From the NCBI GenBank assembly GCA_934792465.1, contig CAKVOK010000019.1, forward strand, positions 1-50,163: a stretch of DNA of 50,163 nucleotides, given 5' to 3'. Source of the stretch: an uncultured Clostridia bacterium. Its GTDB lineage: Bacteria > Bacillota > Clostridia > RUG12999. Below, in pieces: positions 43,769-50,163 of the stretch (the stretch's first letter is position 1; the number at the start of each line of letters is the position of its first letter). Under the pieces are notes generated by a model. It did no database searches and was not told where the DNA came from. It saw only the letters and a program-made list of their open reading frames with translations. The position numbers and the translations under genes are program-made.

Positions 43769-46700
43769 TCAATCAGCCGAAAAATACGCCCAACCGTAGG
43801 TGTTTTGGCAATTCAGGACTGCCGCACCGCTGCCGTTTTTCGCAAATCCCAAATCCGTCACCGTTATAACATCGCCGTTGTCCACAGAAGAAATTCCGAG
43901 CTGCGAAGCACTCATATATCCCTCTTTCAGCACTCTGCCCGCACTGTTCGGAGTTATATTTTCAAGTGCTATTCCGGCAAATGCGGAAGCCGGGTCGTCC
44001 GCCGTCATCTGTTTTATTCCGCCGTCCTCATATTTAACCGCCGCAAAGCGTTTTATATACGTCTGCGAAACGTTCTGCGCCGAAATCTCTTTGTCAGTGA
44101 ACTGCGGATAGTATTCGTTCTGCGAAACCTTGTATTCATAAGCCTTGCCGTATGACGAAACCGCACTGTTTATCTCCGCAAGAATCTGTGCATTGCTCAT
44201 CGAGGTATAGTTTTTATCAAACGTTACACTCGCCTTGTTTATGCCGTCAAACAAAACTTCGAGAGTTTTCGCCGTTGCGGAGCAATCGCCCAGACGTCTG
44301 CCTATCGTATTGTTCACATATATATTTGATGCAATACCCGTAAGGTATCCGGAAATATCCCAATATCCGTAGATATATCCGGAAAGTCCGCCGCCGCCCC
44401 GTTTTGAAGTATAGTTTCCGAACAGACATTCAGCCGCACTGCCCGATACGCTTACCGTTGAATTTTCCGTGCCGTTATTGCTGCTTATCGCAAGCGCCGT
44501 ACCCATATGAGTGTCGCTATAGCCAAGCGGATCGCAGTTATTGAGTATTATCTCATAATCCGTATGGTCGGCATACTGATTGTTCGGGTCTGTATAGAGC
44601 CACGGACTGCCTGCCGCACGCATCGAAAGTCCGTCGAACGTACAATTATTCAAAATTACCTTGTCGTCCGTTCCGCTGCCGAGAGATTCTACCGTTATAT
44701 CCTGTTTGTTTCCTGCCGAAAGATGGCAGTTGTTAAGTATATTTATCTGCGGTTTTTCAAATGCCGCATTTCCGTGTACGTACCACGCTCTGTCAACCGA
44801 TTTGAACGTTACGTTGTCGAATACGTCGAGAACTCCCGAAGCCGAGCCGTAGCCCCATGCCGTTGTCCACTGCCATACGTCATATTTATCCTTGCCGCCG
44901 TTATTCAGATAATACTGCGTTGCACCCTCGTTTCCGTAATGCTCGATATAGCAGTTTTTCAGTCTGTGCGTTGCGTTTTTGTTTGCTCCGCTGCCCTCGT
45001 TGTGCACAGGGTATCGCAGGTTTCGTGCGGTTATCGTCAGATTCTCTATGTTACACGTTCCGAAAAGATTTATTGTCGAATAATTCTGAATATTGGCTCT
45101 GCCCACTGCGTCGCCGCCGTAGCTGTCCGGAAGTTCGCCCTTTAAGATACAGGTATTCATATCCGTACCCCTTAAGGTTACATACGGTTTAACCGACCAG
45201 TTTACCTCGGTATATTCGCCGGGTGCTATATTTATAACATATCTTTTCGCTGCCGAAGAATCGGTTATGCTTTCGTTCGCCAGCTTCGGCGAAACGAAAT
45301 CCGCACTGCCGTCCGCATTTACGTTCAATGTAACCGTTTCATAATCATTAAGCGTCTTTGTTTTGGATATCGGGCAGACAGCCTCTTTATCCCAAAGATA
45401 TGTTTTTATCTTATATTCGCCGTCCCTCTCCTGCGGAACGTTCACGGTTGTTTTAAGCTTATCCGTTTTTTCTTCTCCGACGTCTATGCTCATTGAATCC
45501 GCATTTATGGCTTCAAGCTTATTATCCTTATACATTGCGGTTATCAGCATAAGGTTAAACGCTCTCGTATCGTGGTTTCTGAAATTCTCCGCAACTGCCG
45601 AAATATTTCCGTCCTCCAGCACTCCGTCCTCCAGGCTGCGAACCTCGTCAAGTCCGTAATCCTTATACATATTTATGCCGTCATAATAAAGTCTGTCCGC
45701 ACCGAGTACGGCAAACGTAACACTGCCGCTTAAAGCCTGTCCGTATTCGTCCGAAACCGCAAAGCTGAGCGTATATGTTTTTCTCGCTTTCAAGCTTTCC
45801 TTAAAATACACCGTATATGTTCCGTCCGAATTTCTTTCTGCGGATTTTACTTCCGCATCGTTTATTTTATAGCTGCTCGTATTCAATGCGTCACCGCTCA
45901 TCGTATTGCTGAATTTCAGCGTTACACGGTCTGTAACCTCGGTTTCGCCGCCGTCTGCCGGAATACTTTCTTCCAGAACAGGTGCTTTCGGAATAACTAT
46001 TTTTCTTATCTTCAAATCGTCTATGTAAATTGAATAGTCTGCTGCCGATTTTGCAATACAGAAAAGTTTCGGACTCCACATCCAATTTGTTTCGCCCGTT
46101 TTGAATCTTATAACGCAGCTTTTGTATTCGCTGTCCGTAACATCAAGCATTGCAATCTTTTTGGACACCTCTATAGTGTCATCGTTCCACCAGCTTAAGT
46201 ACCAGCCGAGATTTACGCTGCTTGTGTTCGCCGTTTCTGCCGCATAATTGAAGCTTAGTTCATATATATTTTCGGAAGTGTCCTTTCCCTCCGTTGTGAA
46301 GATTGTCCCGCCGCCCAGCGCAAACGTTACGTTTCCTGCGTTTGTGTCCGACAGGGACGGATTCGCAGTTCCGCTTATTTCAAGTGCTTTCGAGCCGTTC
46401 GCCGCATTGCCGCTGAGTGCCGTTGACGCCTGCCATGTCGAAACGCAGCTCGGCACGCTCGGTTCTTCAAAATCGAGATTCAAAATTTCATTCGGGTCAA
46501 CCTGTGTTATATTTACATCATCGATATAAACAACCGCTTCCGAGGACGAAGCCACCGTGAAGCTGAGCTTCGGCCCCCACATATAATTATCCTCGTTTGT
46601 TTTGAATTTTGTTTTATACAAAACATACCCGTTGCCCGCCTTTGCCGAGACGCTGCCGAGCGAGATATCAACCTGTACCGGGTCTTCATTCCACCACTGC

Positions 46701-47071
46701 AGCCCCCATGTGATTGTTGCGTCTGCCGCATTGCCGCTGTCTGCCGCAACCTTAACGTTCAGTTCGTATGTATTTGCCGAGGTATCTTTTCTGTATTTCC
46801 CATCCTCATACTTCGTGAAAAACGTATTGTCACCGGGGTTCATCGTAACCCCTCCGTTAGAATTTGCCGGTGCCGTTACTTTCAGTGCGTATTTCCCTCC
46901 GAACGCATTTTCGGACTGCTCCGTCTTTGCTCCTTTCCATGCCGAAACCTGCGCAAGACCGTTTTCAAAATCGTATGAATACGGATATTTTGTTTCTTCC
47001 GCATATGCCGGAAACGCAAATGCCGAAACCGTCACCAGAAAACTCATTGCAAGACCTGCAAACTTTTTCAT
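43769..47071 (-). CDS. Secreted modular pectinesterase-like beta-helix protein, 1100 aa
   Basis: Signal peptide (MKKFAGLAMSFLVTVSAFAFPAYA). Two tandem jelly-roll domains (about 25-205 and 206-375), each with W..xWW motifs (GLQWWNEDP; WYLSWWNDD) and a terminal YIDDxxI strand; one SbsA-like Ig domain (380-480); the shared Ig-like module (500-590); then a right-handed beta-helix (about 600-1010) that starts DFVSPKLANE and resembles pectin methylesterases (INIAPGEYTE, NLFGTCNIENLTITARN). I could not confirm all catalytic residues. Start ATG 47071 follows GAAAGGAATGG. First gene of the cluster. Confidence 0.78.
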   Translation of the reverse strand: MKKFAGLAMSFLVTVSAFAFPAYAEETKYPYSYDFENGLAQVSAWKGAKTEQSENAFGGKYALKVTAPANSNGGVTMNPGDNTFFTKYEDGKYRKDTSANTYELNVKVAADSGNAADATITWGLQWWNEDPVQVDISLGSVSAKAGNGYVLYKTKFKTNEDNYMWGPKLSFTVASSSEAVVYIDDVNITQVDPNEILNLDFEEPSVPSCVSTWQASTALSGNAANGSKALEISGTANPSLSDTNAGNVTFALGGGTIFTTEGKDTSENIYELSFNYAAETANTSSVNLGWYLSWWNDDTIEVSKKIAMLDVTDSEYKSCVIRFKTGETNWMWSPKLFCIAKSAADYSIYIDDLKIRKIVIPKAPVLEESIPADGGETEVTDRVTLKFSNTMSGDALNTSSYKINDAEVKSAERNSDGTYTVYFKESLKARKTYTLSFAVSDEYGQALSGSVTFAVLGADRLYYDGINMYKDYGLDEVRSLEDGVLEDGNISAVAENFRNHDTRAFNLMLITAMYKDNKLEAINADSMSIDVGEEKTDKLKTTVNVPQERDGEYKIKTYLWDKEAVCPISKTKTLNDYETVTLNVNADGSADFVSPKLANESITDSSAAKRYVINIAPGEYTEVNWSVKPYVTLRGTDMNTCILKGELPDSYGGDAVGRANIQNYSTINLFGTCNIENLTITARNLRYPVHNEGSGANKNATHRLKNCYIEHYGNEGATQYYLNNGGKDKYDVWQWTTAWGYGSASGVLDVFDNVTFKSVDRAWYVHGNAAFEKPQINILNNCHLSAGNKQDITVESLGSGTDDKVILNNCTFDGLSMRAAGSPWLYTDPNNQYADHTDYEIILNNCDPLGYSDTHMGTALAISSNNGTENSTVSVSGSAAECLFGNYTSKRGGGGLSGYIYGYWDISGYLTGIASNIYVNNTIGRRLGDCSATAKTLEVLFDGINKASVTFDKNYTSMSNAQILAEINSAVSSYGKAYEYKVSQNEYYPQFTDKEISAQNVSQTYIKRFAAVKYEDGGIKQMTADDPASAFAGIALENITPNSAGRVLKEGYMSASQLGISSVDNGDVITVTDLGFAKNGSGAAVLNCQNTYGWAYFSAD

Positions 47072-47122
47072 TTTTGCAACCATTCCTTTCTTTTTTGAAG
47101 CCGTGCGGCCTCTGATAATATA

Positions 47123-47183
47123 TATATTTATTCTATCATATTCAATACTTTTGTTTCAACTGTAATATTTGCAAATTACTGCA
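47123..47183 (-). promoter_or_regulatory. Cluster promoter with shared activator motif, copy 1
   Basis: On the minus strand: TGCAGTAATTT (47183-47173), 10 nt, CAGTTG (47162-47157), 17 nt, ATGATAGAATAAATATA (47139-47123). A promoter TTGAAA-18-TAGAAT with an extended TG fits. Box order and distances are identical to copy 2 while spacer sequence differs, which argues for selection rather than recent duplication. Confidence 0.75.
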
Positions 47184-47265
47184 TTATTTTCCTCTTGCTG
47201 CACAAAATAACGGCGATTCGGACAAATACGCCGAAAGCGCCGCTGTACAGCTTCAAAATATCACA

Positions 47266-48003
47266 TTAATAAACAACATGACATTTGCATTTCAATTTTT
47301 CATATCTTTCATCGAATACGCAAGCCGTCACCTTATCCGCAGACGTCAGGCTATATACCGAACGTCTGCCGAATTTCCCGCTATCGCACAAAAACACGTT
47401 TTGCGCCGAATTTTTCAGCATAATCGCACGTGCATAATTTTCCTCCGGGGTAGGGTCTGTGATATTTCCGTCGGAATCCAGACCGAACGAAGAAAAAAAC
47501 ACAATATCCGGGTGTATGCTTTCCAATGCCTTATACGTTTCCTCACCGGACAGAACCGGCGAATTTTTGTACGCACGTCCGCCGATGCAGTATGTGGATA
47601 TGCCGTAATTAATCGCATTCAGCGCCGTTATCATATTATTTGTAAACAGCGTAATATCCTTAAGCTTAGCTATATGCGGCAGCAGATAACCTGCCGTTGA
47701 CGAGCTGTCGAGCATAATACATTGATTATCATGCAGAAACCGCACCGCATTTTGCGCTATTTTTCGTTTAAGCACCGTATTCTGCGACACACGGCTTTTA
47801 AAATTCGGCGGCAGATTGCTTTCTTCCATACTCTGCACGCCTCCGTGCGTTCTTTTCACAAAACACATATTTTCGAGCCTTGTTAAATCGCGCCGTATGC
47901 TCGACGGCGAAGTATACGTCAGCTCCGCCAGCTTCCGAACCGATATATACTTGTATTCGCCTACCAATTTCAATATATTTTCCTGTCTGCCAGTTATGCT
48001 CAT
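47266..48003 (-). CDS. DeoR-family transcriptional repressor
   Basis: A 245-residue regulator. The N-terminal winged helix (YISVRKLAELTYTSPSSIRRDL, shown in part) is the DeoR type; the rest is the sugar-phosphate-sensing DeoRC domain with LDSSSTA, TNNM and GGRAY motifs. I chose the ATG at 48003, with AAGGTGATG before it. It is divergent from araD-araM, whose products suggest a pentose or glycerol-phosphate ligand. Repeats overlapping its own 5' region point to self-control. Confidence 0.88.
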   Translation of the reverse strand: MSITGRQENILKLVGEYKYISVRKLAELTYTSPSSIRRDLTRLENMCFVKRTHGGVQSMEESNLPPNFKSRVSQNTVLKRKIAQNAVRFLHDNQCIMLDSSSTAGYLLPHIAKLKDITLFTNNMITALNAINYGISTYCIGGRAYKNSPVLSGEETYKALESIHPDIVFFSSFGLDSDGNITDPTPEENYARAIMLKNSAQNVFLCDSGKFGRRSVYSLTSADKVTACVFDERYEKLKCKCHVVY

Positions 48004-48018
48004 TTCATCACCTTTTTC

Positions 48019-48047
48019 GCTCATTTTATTATATTATTTGCTCATTT
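48019..48047. promoter_or_regulatory. Tandem GCTCATTT operators
   Basis: GCTCATTT occurs at 48019-48026 and 48040-48047, starts 21 bp apart (two helical turns), just upstream of the DeoR start codon and before the araD promoter. DeoR-type repressors often bind direct repeats like this. Candidate only. Confidence 0.55.
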
Positions 48048-48067
48048 GCCTAAATTTGCGCCGCATA

Positions 48068-48096
48068 TTGAATATTTTCGTTCTGTATGTTATAAG
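48068..48096 (+). promoter_or_regulatory. Promoter of araD-araM
   Basis: TTGAAT (48068-48073), 17 nt, TATAAG (48091-48096), about 45 bp before the araD ATG; the repeated GCTCATTT boxes lie just upstream. Confidence 0.6.
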
Positions 48097-48142
48097 TATA
48101 TTGTACCATACACAACGAAAAATTGCAATAGGAAGTGACGAT

Positions 48143-48838
48143 ATGTTAGAAAAAATTAAAGAAGCCGTATTTTCGGCAAATATTATGCTGCCGAAACACG
48201 GGCTTGTAAAGCTTACCTGGGGAAATGTTTCGCAAATCGACCGAGATAGCGGATATGTCGTAATAAAGCCGTCCGGCGTAGGTTACGAAAGCATGACGCC
48301 CGACGATATGGTCGTTGTAGACCTTGATGGGAACAAGATAGAGGGCAGACTCGCTCCGTCTTCCGACACGGCAACGCACCTGGAGCTTTACAAACGCTAT
48401 CCGCACATAGGCGGAATCACGCACACTCATTCCAAATGGGCGACCGTATTCGCACAATGCGCAATGCCTATTCCGCCCCTTGGGACAACTCATGCAGACA
48501 CATTTTACGGTGAAATTCCCTGCACCCGAAAAATGACCGCCGATGAGATAAACGGAGATTACGAAAAAGAAACCGGACTTGTTATAACGGAGCTGTTCGA
48601 CAATCAAAAGGCAAAGGAAATTCCCGGTGTTCTCGTCTGCTCTCACGGAGTTTTCACCTGGGGCGAAAGCGCCGCCAAATCCGTTGAAAACGCCGTTATT
48701 CTCGAAGAAATTGCGGATATGGCATATCATACCATATTAATGGAGCCGGACAGCATAATACAAAGCGAGCTTCTCGACAGGCATTTTCTGCGGAAGCACG
48801 GCGCAAACGCCTATTACGGACAGAAAGGGATTGACTGA
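48143..48838 (+). CDS. araD: L-ribulose-5-phosphate 4-epimerase AraD
   Basis: A 231-residue class II aldolase-family zinc enzyme that interconverts L-ribulose-5-phosphate and D-xylulose-5-phosphate. Zinc ligands are His94 and His96 (ITHTHSKW) and His168 (VCSHGVFTWG); Asp119 (THADTF) and the C-terminal HGANAYYGQ motif, with its tyrosine, are specific for AraD rather than fuculose aldolases. AGGAAGTG stands before the ATG at 48143; the open frame upstream is not coding. It overlaps no gene but is followed 1 bp later by araM. araA and araB are not in the window. Confidence 0.92.
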   Translation: MLEKIKEAVFSANIMLPKHGLVKLTWGNVSQIDRDSGYVVIKPSGVGYESMTPDDMVVVDLDGNKIEGRLAPSSDTATHLELYKRYPHIGGITHTHSKWATVFAQCAMPIPPLGTTHADTFYGEIPCTRKMTADEINGDYEKETGLVITELFDNQKAKEIPGVLVCSHGVFTWGESAAKSVENAVILEEIADMAYHTILMEPDSIIQSELLDRHFLRKHGANAYYGQKGID

Positions 48839-48839
48839 A

Positions 48840-50081
48840 ATGATTATAGACAGTAAAAAATACAACGGAAAATGCAGCTGCGGCAAGGAACACAAAATGT
48901 ATACCGAGCTATGCGTAATCGCTCCCGGCTGCATGAAAGATTTTCAAAAATATGCCGAACAATATACACACGGCGAAACCTGCGCCGCCATTTATGACGA
49001 AAACACATACAGAGCCACGGCAGACAGGCATCCCTCCGCCTCGCATGAGATAATACTTCCGCACGAAAATCTGCACGCCGACAATCACGGTGTCGGGCTT
49101 GCGCTGAAAGAAATTCCCGAAAATTGCGATTACCTCATAGCCGTAGGTTCGGGAACCGTACACGACATAACAAGATATTGCGCACACAAGCTGAACATAA
49201 ACTTTATATCCTGTCCGACCGCAGCAAGCGTAGACGGATTTTGTTCTTCCGTTGCCGCCATGACATGGAACGGATTCAAGAAAACATTCACCGCAGTTGC
49301 CCCGATTCTCGTACTTGCCGACCTCGACATAATCCGAAAATCTCCGTCTTATCTCACAAAATCCGGAATCGGCGATATGCTCGGGAAATATACGGCTCTT
49401 GCCGACTGGAAAATTTCAAACATTTTAACCGGCGAATACTTATGCGAAAGGATATACGATATGACGCTCGAAGCGGCGGACGGCATTATAAAAACCGCAT
49501 ACCGTCTGCAAAAACACGATATGCAGGCATACGAAAACCTAATATACGGGCTTCTGATGTCCGGGCTTGCAATGCAGCTGCTCGGAAATTCACGCTGCGC
49601 CTCCGGTGCGGAACACCATATATCGCATCTCATAGAGATGAAACCCGACGGACTGAACGAAACCTCCGATGCATTGCACGGCGAAAAGGTAGGTGTTGCA
49701 ACGCTGCTCGCCGTACACGAATACGCACGAATGAGAAACGAAAAAAATTTGCATTGGCACGATTATAAAAATGTCGATACCGAATATATAAAAAGCTTTT
49801 TCGGCAAAGCAATTTCAGATTCTATAATCGCCGAAAACGCCGATGATGCCGCTGCCGGAACAACAGCGGAAGAAATATCGGGCAAATGGGATAAGATATG
49901 CAGCGTAATCGACGAAATCCCGACCGAAGAAAGTTTATCGGATATTTACAAAACGCTCAATATGAAATCCTCGCTCGGCGACATCGGAATATCCGACGGC
50001 AAGCTCGGCCTTTTGCTTGAATACTCTCCCCTGGTGCGCAACCGAATTACTCTCATGCGCCTGCGAAGAATGTTGAAATAA
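48840..50081 (+). CDS. sn-Glycerol-1-phosphate dehydrogenase AraM/EgsA
   Basis: A 413-residue iron-dependent alcohol-dehydrogenase-like enzyme that reduces dihydroxyacetone phosphate to glycerol-1-phosphate. The NAD-binding IAVGSGTVHDI and the metal-site residues in GAEHHISHLIEM and LHGEKVGVATLL are clear. The ATG at 48840 has AAAGGG upstream; a TTG at 48831 would overlap araD. In Bacillus subtilis the homologue lies in the arabinose operon, and the araD-araM pair here repeats that link. Its biological reason is unclear; G1P lipids or a sugar-phosphate by-product are possibilities. Confidence 0.9.
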   Translation: MIIDSKKYNGKCSCGKEHKMYTELCVIAPGCMKDFQKYAEQYTHGETCAAIYDENTYRATADRHPSASHEIILPHENLHADNHGVGLALKEIPENCDYLIAVGSGTVHDITRYCAHKLNINFISCPTAASVDGFCSSVAAMTWNGFKKTFTAVAPILVLADLDIIRKSPSYLTKSGIGDMLGKYTALADWKISNILTGEYLCERIYDMTLEAADGIIKTAYRLQKHDMQAYENLIYGLLMSGLAMQLLGNSRCASGAEHHISHLIEMKPDGLNETSDALHGEKVGVATLLAVHEYARMRNEKNLHWHDYKNVDTEYIKSFFGKAISDSIIAENADDAAAGTTAEEISGKWDKICSVIDEIPTEESLSDIYKTLNMKSSLGDIGISDGKLGLLLEYSPLVRNRITLMRLRRMLK

Positions 50082-50091
50082 TAATCTATAA

Positions 50092-50163
50092 AATAATGTC
50101 TACTGAACAAATGGTTTTGCGAAACCATTTGTGTGAAACCTTCGGTTTCACACCTAAAAACAG
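50092..50163 (+). repeat. 72-bp double-hairpin repeat, right copy
   Basis: Exact inverted copy of 6-77. Hairpins AAATGGTTT/AAACCATTT (50109-50117, 50122-50130) and GTGTGAAACC/GGTTTCACAC (50131-50140, 50144-50153). It begins 10 bp after the araM-type stop codon, in the same orientation relative to its gene as the left copy. Confidence 0.9.

Noticed and set aside
47816..48142. 109-codon extension of araD upstream
   Set aside because: It overlaps the DeoR gene and the promoter region; the ATG at 48143 has a good ribosome site and the normal AraD start.
1..50163. Prophage, transposase, tRNA or rRNA genes
   Set aside because: I looked for integrase or transposase motifs and cloverleaf-like sequences and saw none; a tRNA or rRNA scan would settle this.

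Overview
The window looks like one contig of an uncultured Clostridia-type Firmicute, probably from an animal or human gut. The evidence is moderate to low GC content, GGAGG-type ribosome sites, sigma-A promoters of TTGACA-17-TATAAT form, a glmS ribozyme, clpC and an HtrA protease, S-layer homology (SLH) proteins, an LplA/LplB/LplC-type oligosaccharide importer without its own ATPase, and AraC regulators with membrane sensor parts. A pectin- or plant-polysaccharide-degrading lifestyle, as in Monoglobus-like bacteria, is my guess from content only. Both ends of the window carry the same 72-bp double-hairpin repeat in opposite orientation. This suggests that assembly stopped in a dispersed repeat.

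Layout. 1-5.5 kb (minus strand): DUF815 ATPase, SbcC (broken by a frameshift at a run of eight A) and SbcD, and a C_GCAxxG_C_C protein, followed upstream by an FAD oxidoreductase. 6.8-11 kb (minus): amino-sugar operon glmS-glmM-glmU, where GlmU is only the acetyltransferase half; it has a consensus promoter, a glmS ribozyme and an extra long hairpin before glmS. 11.2-17.3 kb (plus): htrA, then clpC, then mntP, an AraC regulator and a YgjP-type metallopeptidase, the last three closely coupled. 17.2-21 kb: an EamA transporter, a PocR-AraC regulator, a compact locus of two convergent promoters around a 16-codon palindromic reading frame (candidate type I toxin-antitoxin), a P-loop/Asp23 fusion and a LOG-family protein.

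21.1-47.1 kb (minus) is a glycan-use cluster of about 26 kb. Its first two genes encode a secreted modular beta-helix protein (1100 aa) and a jelly-roll protein. They share an exactly spaced promoter motif that looks like one activator site. Then come a lipoprotein solute-binding protein, a coupled secreted protein, a repeat-filled gap, a membrane AraC regulator, two permeases, a secreted Ig-like/jelly-roll protein, a GH99-like protein, two SLH proteins, and cytoplasmic GH20-like, GH39-like and sugar-isomerase proteins. The logic suggested is: capture and attack at the cell surface, import by the ABC permeases (ATPase elsewhere), cleavage and isomerisation inside.

47.2-50.1 kb: a DeoR repressor divergent from araD (L-ribulose-5-phosphate 4-epimerase) and araM/egsA (glycerol-1-phosphate dehydrogenase), with tandem candidate operators between them. 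I saw no tRNA, rRNA, CRISPR array, transposase or phage gene.
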